DNA from: Mimachlamys varia
Taxonomy: Eukaryota; Mollusca; Bivalvia; Pectinida; Pectinidae
DNA length: 64,000 nt
Reading direction: 5' to 3'
NCBI GenBank assembly: GCA_947623455.1
Contig: OX392527.1
Location: 52,124,401-52,188,400, forward strand
Shown here: piece after piece, positions 35,608-48,000 of the stretch
How positions within the stretch are numbered: the first letter of the stretch is position 1
How the letters are laid out: each line of letters starts with the position of its first letter
Program-made: the position numbers and the translations under genes
The notes under the pieces: generated by a model
The model's database searches: none
Seen by the model: the letters and a program-made list of their open reading frames with translations, nothing else
What the model was told of the DNA's origin: nothing

Positions 35608-38600
35608 TGCGTTTGATTAGTTTGTGATTTACGTTCTTTTATCAACTATAACATAACACAGACGTATTCTGTGTACTGTTGGAATCGACCCACAAAAAGA
35701 CATGCTTCATCGTTTAACCGAGAGTGTGCAACCTGTTTTAATTTACAATCAGTTAAGCTACATAATGTATATTAACTATGTAGCTTTATTATTTCATGTC
35801 GTGTTTTATGTTGCATGTTTGACTTGTTTTATATAAGAAACATAACATCTGGTTTTAGTAAATGTTCAATTAACGTGCTATTAAAATAGTATTTATTTAC
35901 GGTGTAATAATTAAATGGATAATATAAATGTATTTTAATGAATCTAGCATGAGATAATTTGTCAGTTTAGATCGTTCGAGCATCAAGCAATCAGGCAAGG
36001 AAATAAGGGAGCACGGGGGCAAGAACGCAACTAATTGGACGGGAAAGCAAAGACTGCAGTGCTTTAACATGAAAATAGACTGTTTGCGTTATAAATTTGA
36101 TTAAATTAATTCCGTATAAGCTGTTTGTGTTAGTACGATATACAGTGAACCCCGATCAAATCGAGATATGGGGCCAAGAATCGATAATCTCATTCTATCA
36201 TCACCGCTGTAGGTAAAATCCGCCGATCTACCCGAAAGTAATCATCTTACATTTGGTCATATAATCATATTCCGTTGAGTTTGTAATTAGAATATTTTCC
36301 CATGAGAGAAGAGATGACTTCAAAGTTAACAATCCAGTTTTCAACGAAACATAATTGATTGCTATTGAACGCAATGGCTTTCATACCTACTCAGGTACGT
36401 GGATGTGTTGGCACCTTTCAGGAGAGTCATCAAGTTCGTCTTCAAAGACATTGTTTCGCGGGCAAATCGAAAAAAAGATGACAAGTATGTGAAAGACGAT
36501 TATCTCAGGGAACGGAGGATTATCAAAATAACATCGCAATTTCTTTATTGCGCCAGGGCTTTGTTGAAAGGGCACGCAAAAACTTCTATTGTCTGTTTAA
36601 AAAATCTAAGAAAAATGGTAATAGGATGCAAATTACGGTTTAGCATTACAGCCCTATAGACTGAATGTTTAGATGTCGAGGCTTACATCGGAGAATGGAG
36701 GTAGTTTTTTTCCATCATTAGGAGCCTATTCATATATCGCTGGTAACTGAGGGTATGTAGCTCTGCGAGACAGTAATCTATTTTAGGTACGTTTATGCGA
36801 GGCCGTGGAATGCCCATGCTCAGCGCAATAATGGTTTCCGTACAAGGAACAATCATTAGATGATATCGTGTAGTGTTGAATAGGGGCAGCATACAGTCTT
36901 GATCAGTACCTGACGCTATCAGTCGATGACAATGTTTCATAAAACTCAAAATTTGAATTCAATTAGGTGCTTACATTTACGTCAGAATTCAACAGAATTC
37001 TATTAAGGCTTTTCTCAGACATTTTTTTTCGTAATGGGATAACATTTTATTAACAAGCGCACATGAGGAAATACATTTTTTTTCAAGATTCGAAACTTCA
37101 TGGCGAGTGACATATAAAAAGTAAATACCTTAACTTTCCTGACCACATAGTCTAATTCCAGTATTTGTCTAGGCGAATCATTATAAATGTTTCCTTTTTA
37201 CCTCTTTTGATGATTTTTATTTTCTGCTTCGGGTTTCATTTTTGGACAAGGCGATTTTCTCTTGATTTTTCATCAGTAAACATATTTTGAAATTGATTTG
37301 CCAAAATAAGACAATCATGAGTTTTTCATGCGAGACAACTACGGACCTCTCAAACAACTAATGTAAACAAGTGAAAAGACACTTCCTCGTTATCCAGCAA
37401 AAAACCTTATTCTTTATTCTGTTCTTCACGAAAACCGAATATAAGCTTCCGAAATGAAGCTGCTCCAACGAGCAGACGAAGGTTTTATAATTGTTGTCTA
37501 AGAGCAATACAGTTTTAACATTTCTGATTTGCAGGATATTCGTTAGTTAATTTCTAACATGACAGAACCTCTACGGATCTCTTTCACAAGTGTATTTCAA
37601 CATGCCGCATCTGCAATTTCGTCTATAAAAACCAAGATGTTAGGTGTTGAGATAGCAATTACGTTCCTACTGCTAACACCCAAAGCTTGTGTTTGATTTG
37701 TTTAACATGGAGACTTGTATTAATGAGAACTTAAATCCATCTCTGATCTAATTTATTTCCAAGCAAATAGAGCTCTGAAAGACTGCTGTTAATTTTGTGT
37801 GGTAGAATAATTCACCGGCAGAAGCATTAAGTAAGCTTTTCACTTACTGTTTGTTATTTATATAACGCTACGGATATCATTATCATCCTAAAATATTCTG
37901 AACTTTTTTGTTGTTTGTTGTTTATTGTTTACAAATTGTTGTTCAAAGTTTTACGTTAATGATAAAAATATAGCAATATGTGCACACACGGTGAGTGTAC
38001 CATTGTAGTAATGTTGTCTTCAGGTTTTGTTTTGCTGTTAAATTACCCCCCCCCCCCTTTGGAGACCTCTCCTATTGGAATCAAATGCACCGTCTGGACA
38101 TGCCAATGGTTCCATTAGCAGAGGATTGGCTTTTTTAACAGAGATTTAAAGAATTTGACCAACGAAGGAAATTTCAATGTTTGTTTTGATAAGTGCTATG
38201 AACAATATATAAAGGTTTCATAGATATACTGTACGTTTCCAATTTGTATCGATATGTAAAACCTATTTTTTGAAACTTGAAATTCTCTATCAAGTGCAGC
38301 CTTCTTGTAATATAGGATTACATAAGGAACTGCAGAATCACAAATTATGGTGTCCCGAAAAATGTCATTTTCTCAATATATGTTCCAGTATCAGCGATAT
38401 AAAACAGCGCCATTGCGGGCAACTGGAAACATAAAACAACGATAGAAATTTACCTTAATTCACAGAGTTTTAGAGGAATTGCAATTCAACATAATACCCA
38501 AGTAATACTTCGTCATTCAGAAAGTACTGTAATATGTATTCATAGTTTTGTAAAACTATAAATTTGACCATGGACAATTCAAATAGCAAAACTTACAAAA

Positions 38601-39480
38601 ATCAATGTTCTTGAACAGATTATTTTATTCTTACGCCAAGTAATTGGCACGTGTGACATTTAATCAAAACAATTATAAAGTTGGAATAAAATATGAATCT
38701 TACTTTAAGCGCATACATCCGGTAGAACGAGGGATTTGTTAAAGTGCTAATTCCAATTTAGGAGCTATTTCGAATTGCCCGAGTTCTACATTTTGTAGTG
38801 CAGACCCATTTTAGAAATCCTCATTTGACCTAAATACCTTGTATTCCCTTTGGAGAAAAGCTTGATTTGGGGGACCTTACAGTTGAATCTGTGTGGTTTG
38901 CTTTGCCAAGTAACAGGTGATTGCAACGACAGAATCTGACTAATTGTCCAATTAGTTGACATATAGAAGCTATGCTACATGTATGTGACCGTTCCCTGGA
39001 GTCCTTGGACTTGTGTATGGAATATGATGCCTTGGGGATGTGTCGAGTACAAGTAACCCAATATAAACAGGAAATATGTATGGTATGCAAACTCAAAGTC
39101 GGGTTTCTCAGCGAATGAGACTTTTCAAAATTCGTCTTTCAAAAAAAATAAAGATGGATTTCGGCAGTTTTATTAAAATTCAAACATTATTAATCTGTTC
39201 AGTTGATATAATTTAAGAAAATAGTTAAACAAAATGATAACGTTATCGTATTTCTACATGCTTTGAATTTCCAGCTCGACCGGCTGCAGGTTAAACAGTG
39301 ACAAATATTGTACAAAGTACATTTTTGGCATGAGGTGTCAATCTACTTTATCAAAAACCTTATCTGAACCTTTTCCATGTATTGAAATTCACTAATATAA
39401 CTAGAAACCCAACGAAGTTTAAAAACACTTTTTCAATTAGTGCATTTATATTAGAATGGTTAACTGATAATGAAAAGGGG
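35608..39480. other. gene-free stretch
   Basis: C12 at 38046-38057 is the only notable simple repeat. CAGTGAACCCCGATCAAATC near 36152 recalls the ends of pogo/Tigger-type elements, but no second end was found. Open frames on both strands at 36387-36659 overlap each other and are probably chance. Confidence 0.5.
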
Positions 39481-39695
39481 GCCGCGGTGGCCGAGTGGAT
39501 AAGGTGTTCCGACATTCTACCATTAGCCCTCCACTTCAGGGTTGCTAGTTCGAATCCCATGTGGGACAGTTGCCAGGTAATGACCGTAGTTCGGTGGTTT
39601 TCCACCGGGTTATCCGATTTTACACCACCTTCAAAACCTGGCAAGTCCTTAATGACCCTGGCTGTTAATAGGACGTAGAACAAAATAAACCAAAT
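39481..39695 (+). mobile_element. tRNA-derived SINE, plus strand, best-preserved copy
   Basis: The head GCCGCGGTGGCCGAGTGG carries an A box (TGGCCGAGTGG, 39488-39498) like tRNA-Leu/Ser, and a B box AGTTCGAATCC at 39547-39557. The body follows: GTTGCCAGGTAATGACCG, GGTGGTTTTCCACCGGGTTA and CAAAACCTGGCAAGTCC. The tail is GACCCTGGCTGTTAATAGG then ACGTAGAACAAAATAAACC. The T stem is not paired, so this is a SINE and not a tRNA gene. Open frames on both strands (39360-39683) follow from the repeat. Confidence 0.9.
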
Positions 39696-41085
39696 TTAAG
39701 ATAATGAGAAGAGAAATTTCATAACTTTAACGATTATGAAATCACAGCATCATAAAGTATGTTGTTGAAATAATAAAATAATGGCAGCTGGAAAGTATAA
39801 GAGGATTCTGTTATTTAAATTCAATCTATTAAATATCGCGATCATATCAATCTTTTGCAAAGGAAAGCTTCATGCCAAAAAGCAATTTCTCTTCAAGCGA
39901 GATTTTAGAACTCTTTGGTGTGTAATATAAAAACGACAAAACCATGATGAGCGTGACAGCAATTTGCCAGTCCATGAATACTTGATATTAACGAGAACTA
40001 GATCTGAACGAGATATGTTTCATTAGATACGAATTAGGTCTAACAAGTTAGCGTCTAATCCATAAGGAAAGTTCTTTTATTATAGGTCTAACAATAGCGG
40101 AATGTGGTCCGTTTAGAATACCTGCCCTGGTTGGGGAATTTCTCGTTATTGCCAACTGTATAGAGATTAGATATTTGGTATAGGATTAGTAACTATAAAT
40201 ATTTCATGTAAGTGATTAATTATATAGGGAAACGTTAATGGAGAAGATTCCCATTCGTATCGATCCACGTGTTTGAAGTAGAATTAATGATTATCCAATT
40301 CTATTCGTCTCGGTAGCCTGATTGGACGATTATTCGTAGGACCATTGATTCTGATACGATTTGATTTTAATGGCATTTCTCATCGAATGTCTACTGTCTT
40401 TGTGTTTCATATTTTACGTACATACAACTGGAATGATGACATAAGTATTGGCAATAAGCCTTATTCTGATTGGTTATAAACATTACGTAACCATCAAAAG
40501 TGGCAGCAGTTCGATTCGATCACCTACCGACCACGTGGGTTTTATCCGGATAATCCGGATTGTTACAAATTTAGACACATCGCTCCTGTACTAACACTAT
40601 GAACCACTAGAGTGATTCATTCAAGTTGATTTTTTTTCTTGTCAAAAAAAAGAAAGAAATAATGGTTCGATATCATATTTTTCATACTAGTTGAACTGAT
40701 ATCCATTGTTTAAGTAGCGAACTATTGTGTAAGGGTGCAGTATTTTGTTGTTGTTGCTGTTATTTAATTGATGGTCTTAATTTGTTGGTGTCACTTTGCA
40801 TATTCTGAAAAGACTATAACACATTTCCATATTCTGGTGACAAAACTGTTTTGACTAAAAGTACAAAGTCATGATGTCTTATAAAAACGAATAATTGCCT
40901 TTATAGTAACGGCAGTTGTTTCTTTACACGTTTTCTAAATTAACGTTTCGTGTTCTCGCAACAGCAAAATCCTTGTCAATATTGTCCGCCGATAATTGGG
41001 CAACTGTGGGCCCATTTAAAAGCGTAATAATCTCACATGATGGTCTGCTATCACGGACATTGCTGCATGTTAGGCCGTTCTATAA
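39696..41085. other. gene-free stretch
   Basis: No supported gene. A GATTATCC and GGACGATTATTCG pair near 40290-40345 hints at weak symmetry only. Confidence 0.5.
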
Positions 41086-41225
41086 CATTGTCTTGCCTTA
41101 CAGTTCACTTAATAATGGTATAGAAAGTCAAGGATACAATACAAGTGCCGTGACCGGTACTCGAACTCGCAACCCTTCGATCACGAGCTCGGCGTCCTAC
41201 CACTAGACCACCGTAATTTGACGTT
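41086..41225 (-). mobile_element. tRNA-derived SINE, minus strand
   Basis: On the minus strand the head TTACGGTGGTCTAGTGGTAG has an A box (TGGTCTAGTGG) of tRNA-Gly/Glu/Asp style. GGGTTGCGAGTTCGAGTACC holds the B box, and the body continues CACGGCACTTGTATTG and CCTTGACTTTCTATACC. The T stem cannot pair, which argues against a working tRNA. It is a different SINE family from the one at 39481. Confidence 0.75.
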
Positions 41226-42699
41226 TAAACAGAATGGAACTAAAACTCAGAATGTTGGTATTGAAAGGTAAGCAAACGATGATCTTAAAATCAGCGCTTC
41301 CATTATTAAGGATTTGTAAACGCTTCGGTATTTGTTTCCTTTACTTGATATTACATAATACTACTTGTTTAAAATGAGTGGCACATTTACCTTGTGAATA
41401 AGCATTTATTTATTTTTAAGATACGCAACACTGCTCAGGTAAACAGGTTTTCATATTCAAACCTGATATGAGTTAATTAAAGAGAAAAAAGATACATGTA
41501 TTTAATACTATTGAGTGAATAATATTGGGCTATTGTAAATTATCTTAATATGCAATATTTGTTTATGCTAGATTTAATCAGGTATTGCGGCGAAATTAAT
41601 TGTGCTTGCATACTTACTTGATTTATCTACATTACAGTGTTTTTTTTAACAGCATGGCATGTTATACCTTAGTATTCACCATTTGCCCTTATATGACCTT
41701 CAATGTTTGATTGACCGTTAAGAGGTAATAAAATGAAATATAACCAAGGAGGCAGTGAAATTTTATATAATGTTGCTTGGGGAAGTTTCTGTCACAGTAA
41801 ATCAGTTAGAAGCGGATTATCCCCGTAAATTGTAAGTTTTCATTTAATCTTTGAGGAACGAATGGTACTTTTTATCCTGCTAGAAGTGTTAGCTACTGCG
41901 TCCCAATATATCACCACGACTCAACCCTATGTTTATTGCCTTTTACGGACAACACAGTATGATGTATTATAGGGCGTTTTGGCTGCTGAAGCATTTAGTA
42001 CATTGATTTATATAGTAATATTCATCAGCAAGAGGCCTTAGAAAGCCTCCAAATACGGAACATAATTGACCATTGGCACTAGTGAGAGAGACGGCGATTA
42101 TTGGTGAATCCTCCTATTTCATCCTGGTATCAACGGGGTTTATGCCGACAATTCTGTGTTGGAAACAATTGATGTCAATATATCTTTAGCACTTGGTCTG
42201 TCTCGGCAGTGCACCGGGAGACCCATAATGCCAGCACAAACATGGTGGTTCTGGTGCCAAATATAAGGGGGAAGTGTTCACAGACAATAGAATAATTACA
42301 GCGTTAACAAAAACTTCAACGAAATCGATAATTACATACAAGTATCTGACTTCAAACAGAGAAATCCTTTATCATAATCGTGTAGAACTGAAATGAAATA
42401 TAAAACAGTGAAATTTTGAATTGTAACGACCCAAACAAATATTATATGCACAGATTCACGCCATGCCAATATCGACATGTGAACAATCCTATGATATCTA
42501 TTATACCCTGATGTTGATCTAGATTGTTCTATTATAGCTATTCCTATGGTTTATCAGCATACGTACATGTATGTATACAATCCGCATGATTCTGCCGCCT
42601 TTTGGCTGAAACTTAATTAATGTTTGCGCTCAAAATTTAACATTTTTACTCCATAAAATCAAAGTATATTTACAACAAAATATGAAAATTTCTTAGCAA
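41226..42699. other. gene-free stretch
   Basis: No supported gene or repeat. Confidence 0.5.
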
Positions 42700-43030
42700 G
42701 TTTTATGGTCGCCATCATTGTCTCATTGAGAAATATTTTGTATCCTTGTGTGATATGAATATGGGAGTATTTTATCATGCTCAATAATGTGCTTACGTGT
42801 TGTGATTGAGAATGATGTCTTGGTTCTCACTTTGCGAACTTGGATGTTCACTTTAGTGTGACAAAACTGAACATAGCCGGTTTTGTCGATGAAGCAGAAG
42901 ACGCTCACTCTTCCGGAACACATGGATTTCCATGTAAATCTTTCCTTTGTTGACATTTTGCCCCTAGTAAATCGATTTTGACTTCAGATTATGGTTTGTT
43001 TTTAGGCTTCGGATTCTAGTTTTGTTTGTT
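42700..43030 (+). repeat. dispersed repeat family D, copy 6
   Basis: Runs from GCAAGTTTTATGGTCGCC and TTTTGTATCCTTGTG through TGCTTACGTGTTGTGATTG, TGTCGATGAAGCAGAAGACG, CTCACTCTTCCGGAACAC and CCCCTAGTAAATCGATTTTG. Its minus-strand frame (42723-42956) includes CSGRVSVFCFIDKT. The segment between the GGAACAC block and CATGTAAATC is shortened relative to copy 7. Confidence 0.88.
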
Positions 43031-44544
43031 TTCCCATGGTGATATTTTTTAAAAGGCAAGTAGAGGTAAGAAACAGTCTGCTGGATAAGGTAAACTGATC
43101 GTTTGAGACGACTCAGTTGGGATTCTGTGTGTTCTGTTGTCATCATTGACAAAAAGATGAACTTAATTTTCTTACTTCCTTTCTCCCTAAGCCTTTCATC
43201 AATGTACGTCATGCTTTTTAAGGCATCACAGATAATCCATTTTCAGGAAAAGATGGCCTGGTGAGATGTTAAGTCATTAAAAAATCATTGTCAAATATAT
43301 CATTATCAGAAATTAAAAAAAAACAGATTCGAGTTGTCAATTTCTAATTAGATACCGACGTCATATCAACTTATATATTGCAAAGAAGTACGAAATTATC
43401 ATCATGATTATAAGCATCCCTTCCCTGTAACAATAAAATGGAAAAAAAATCAGTGTGAGGGCATTTTTTCTGCGTTAAAGTATGGATTTTCCCTTCTTTT
43501 TAAAACGTATAATTTTGTCTTTACTTCTCAAGGGCATGCGCAGTCATAAGTGTGAAGATAAAAATGTTTAACAGAACATTGAAATTTCATTTTAAGTACC
43601 GTGCTACGATCTAAACCAATGAATTTAAAGTTGACGTTTTTATCTTGTATATAGTCTATTGATTAACAGTATTTTTCTACTTAGGGTTTCTGCTCAGTGA
43701 CCATTATACTGTATGTCCCTTACACATCGTCTATATCAATTTAGTCAGACGGTTTCAAAAAAGGACTCGTTTGCGTCGCGCCTTCTCCGTCTTTTCGAGA
43801 CTGATCGATCTAAACTACAGACTTTCTGCAGAGTCGCCTCTAATAGCATATAATACAAGGGTTTGCCGTGAGAGGACGTCAACTTGGTGGAATTTTAACC
43901 CGTTCTACACAATCATGTCGATTTGATTGATGGTTTTGAAAACAATCCACTTAAATGTCTGTAAACGGAGTATATAAACACTAAGATGGATCATTACAAG
44001 AAAATAGTTTGAAGACCACCATATGTAATTATACCCATTTTGAAAAAAAAAAACCTAAAATTACTTTACTGGCTGTTTCCACCAGCTTTCTATACCACAT
44101 AGACACATTTTGACAGATTAAACACAATAAATAGTACTTGAACTTTTTTTTTAGTTTGTTTTGTTAGGCTAACCTTTCCTTGGATATCGTCCTTTTTTGC
44201 TGAGGATTTTTGCAGTAGAATGAAATAAATCGTTGAATGTAATTGAGAAAAGTTCAATATGTTTAAAACAAATTTTCCCGTGAGATAAAGATAACACATC
44301 CTGAACTTCTGTAGTAAGGCCAGAATCGATTACGTCCTTTGATTTGCAATCATACAATAGTCACCTGGCAGCGACACGTGCGTTGTTTCCAAACAACGTT
44401 CGGTCATTGACCTATGGATAATAGAACTTTGAAAGCTGACTAACAATGCCCATCACATACCAATGATGTTGCTGATTGGCATGCATTTCACCAGAAACCC
44501 GAGATAGACGTCTACTATTTTTGACAAATAAAGTAATGTTTATA
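43031..44544. other. gene-free stretch
   Basis: Short frames only; no repeat seen elsewhere in the window. Confidence 0.5.
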
Positions 44545-45075
44545 TTCTAGTAACATCCCTGCTTCTCCAACCTATGGTGTTTACATGTCGCAGTTGATTC
44601 GGTATTCTAGGGCTTGCTCTAGGTATCGAGATTTTCGTGATCGATGTCGGCTGCTGACAAACAAACAAACAACACAAGGATTCGAGATATTTAGTTTGAT
44701 CAGAACTATGGGCAAGTTTTATGGTCGCCATCTTTGTCTCATTAAAAATATTCTGTATCTTAAGTGATATTAAGATGGACGTTTTTGAGTATGCTCATTA
44801 GTGTGTTTACATGTTGTGATTGACAATGGTTCCCATTTAGAGAACTTGATGTTTACATGGATGTGACAAAGATACACATGGCGGGTGTCGTCGATAAAGC
44901 AGAATACGCTTACTCTTCCGGAACACCCGGTCTTATCCTCTTGTACTTTTACAATGGTCTTTATGTGAATCTTTCCTTTGTTCATATTTTGCCCCTGATT
45001 TAATCGATTTTGAGTTTGGATTATGATTTTGTTAACGCTTCGGTATTCTCTTATTTATTTTCATTCAATATATTT
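44545..45075 (+). repeat. dispersed repeat family D, copy 7 (longest)
   Basis: The longest copy and my reference for the family, about 530 bases. In order: AACATCCCTGCTTCTCC, TTTACATGTCGCAGTTG, GGATTCGAGATATTTAG, GGCAAGTTTTATGGTCGCC, TTTTTGAGTATGCTCATTAG, TTACATGTTGTGATTGAC, GATGTTTACATGGATGTGAC, GCGGGTGTCGTCGATAAAGC, ACTCTTCCGGAACACCCGG, TTGTTCATATTTTGCCCC, TTAATCGATTTTGAGTTTGG and TGTTAACGCTTCGGTATTC. I see no Pol III boxes, no inverted ends and no terminal A run. A minus-strand frame of 71 residues (44770-44985) carries CSGRVSVFCFIDDT. Confidence 0.9.
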
Positions 45076-48000
45076 TCGGCTGCTTACTGTTTCAATATTA
45101 ACACACAGGAGCCTTGTTAACAAACGAAATCACGAGTTATTCGACAGCGAGAACGATATATTGCATATTGGAACGTTTCCATTCTATCCGATCGGAGAAG
45201 CTTCAGTAGTTAAATAATGGAATCTTGAAAACCTTACAATTTTCTTTTCAATTTTCCTTAATTGTTTATCATATTTCAAAATACTTCAAGTCTTCTTTTT
45301 TGTTTTTATTTTTTTGTTTGGATCTTTTTTCGTTCTATATCGGAAGCTTTTTAAGTTCTTACCAATAAATCCTTCAAAACGCATATCAATTTATCACCAA
45401 TTCAATAAAATATTCATCCAATATTAATTCCATTAAAAAGTAATAATATAATATTCTGCGACATGAAATGTAATCGAGATGTCTTCATTAGTTTCCATTA
45501 GAATATCGGTGTTCCGGATTGAGCGGTATTATTTATATGGTTTCTCTAAGACTTAAAGCCCCCGGGTCGGTCTGGGACTGCAGTACACGGTATTTGATTT
45601 ACTTTCATTGGTTTAGAACCGTATACAGATCACAGATGTGTCAGCTTCTGTTATATACACCGACGGACACATCTGTTTGTTTGCCATGTCAATTTAAGAT
45701 TGCTATCGTTAGTCTATTTTAAAAGCAGACCACTATTTTTTTTTGCATTTCAGAATGGAAAATTAGAACTTCGGACACCGTCCTTGGTGTAAGATATTAA
45801 AGCAAGAAAGCGGAGATCGAAATTTTGTGTAAGTGCAATATTACTGCAGTTTCAACTTGTTCTTCTATGAAAGTAATTCTACTCCAAGAATCGAAAGATT
45901 CTAGCGAAGGAGATTGAAATAGATCGGTGTCAATTACTCATTTGATTATTCATAAGACATTAGGTAGCGACTTATGTTCAGCACTTCTTCCCGATCAAAA
46001 TCAATTAAGTGCTTTCAGAATCCAAGAACGCAGTTCTTACTAAAAACGTTCGTGTTAGGTTCATAATGGTTCACGCGACAAGATGAGTTTGATAAGATGC
46101 AGTTATTGTCCAAATGATATAAAACTGTTGCAAGAATACACATGTTCTATTTGGTAGTTTGTGTATTGGTTAGTCTGATGCTTTCAATGATGGCGCTATC
46201 TGCCTGAAGATGTTGGGTTGAAGGACCATTACAAGACACTTCAACCAATCACCGTTTTTCCCACAACGAACACACCAGAGCTATTTAGAGAGAAGCACGG
46301 AAACATTCGAAGAAAGTGAGGTCGTAAATATTTTAATATTGGCAGCAGATATTCAGTATATACAAATTACTATATATAGTGAGATTTTGTCTTTCTACTA
46401 TCGAAAGTGTATATTACTACATATGTATATATCATAACTGTATACTACTCATATAGAAAATATGCTGAATGTATGAATTTAAAACTGTTTCTTTGTTTAA
46501 ACAGGTCTAAACATAGCACTGGCTTATCTTCCTCTACTTGCCCAGCATTGCTCTTCCAAGAGACCATGCTGATGACCCATGTATGGCATCTTCATGGCAC
46601 GCTTTTCACGAATTAATTTTGTATTCTGCATCCTTCCAGGATAAAACATGAACTCGACCCATGGTGACCTTCTAAGAACGATAACCGTTTACATTCAATA
46701 TAATGTTAAATGAAGCCAACGGCTAATAGCTTCATAACAAAAGGCAAAAACCCCTATACGATATACATATAGCATTGGAAACATATGGATGGCCCCATTA
46801 CTCTTTATATCCCTAGGGGCATTGCATTATTAGGTAAGGCGATGTATATCGAACCATAGCATTACATGACAAATCACAGCTATGATTGTCAACGTTGAGA
46901 GTCTGATAGGGTTGTATATTATTAGCTTTATCATCAATAACTGTCGGAATAATTTTGATAAATGTTCGGAAGAAAATCCATTTATAGGTATGGTAATGTG
47001 TGTTGATAGTTACTGAAGTGTCTGTTGTGATCTATTGAACGGAATGTGTTTGTCCAACCGTATGAAAGGTTTCGCATGGAATATGACCCCGTGTTTATAT
47101 AAATATTGTACTATTTCATTCAAAGAATCGGCAAAACGATTTGGAATCAGGTTGCCATGTTCCATTGTTAATTCAATCAGAAAAATACACAGGGTCGACG
47201 ACAAAACGTCGATAGAAGTCGTCAACAGAAAAAAATATAATCTGTATTTAAAAGTTACAGGTACCAAAAAATATAGCACAACCTTTTAATGCAACAATAA
47301 TTTTCAAAAGTACTTTTCTTTTTTTCTGAACAAACTTTAGATGCTCGAAACTAAGACGCCTGATTATAAACATTCATAGACAATTAGAGGTTACGTACTT
47401 TAATACAATTCTTTGCTAGCACCGATCAATAAATTAAAATAGCATACTTTTCTAAAGGGACATTTCTTTAGTACATTATTTTTCTACTGCTACAATGCAC
47501 CTTACGATAATGTTCCCTGGGTATTATTTAAGTGTTTCCTGGTGCCGATATCACTGCGCAAGGCAAATCCGAAGGTATCTTGGCTCCAGAAGAGATTTCG
47601 TGCAATTATGACTGAATATCGGCAAGCAACAATTTCCCAAGGATTATTCTGAAGTGCAAACTCAACAACCTGTAGTCGCCATAGGATTAGTTACGTCATT
47701 CATGTGGCAATCACATAACACGTAACACATTACATAATGCAGTCCATTATATCAATTTTCTTGGACATTTATCAAAGGCGGATAACTAGCTCCGGAAATC
47801 TGAAGGAATGATGAGGGACGCTTATAACAAAAGAGTGCAAGGCAATCGATATATGACCCGTTCCTTAGAAAAAAAGTTGAAATTAATGAACGAAATAACA
47901 GTAAATAGTTTGATAAAAATTTTAGATGCAAGCAGAAGATATTCTTGATTTGCATATGGCTAAATCTTTTAACTTTCAATCTGCTTGCCTTTACAAACTC

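Noticed and set aside
36150..36215. Possible pogo/Tigger-type end (CAGTGAACCCCGATC)
   Set aside because: No matching inverted end or flanking TA pair was found nearby.
39360..39683. Overlapping frames of 98 and 107 residues on opposite strands
   Set aside because: They run through a tRNA-derived SINE.
41138..41225. tRNA gene on the minus strand
   Set aside because: A and B boxes are present but the T stem cannot pair; the following body is SINE-like.
47010..47289. Frames of 84 and 89 residues open on both strands at the same place
   Set aside because: Mutual overlap on opposite strands without a known motif suggests chance.
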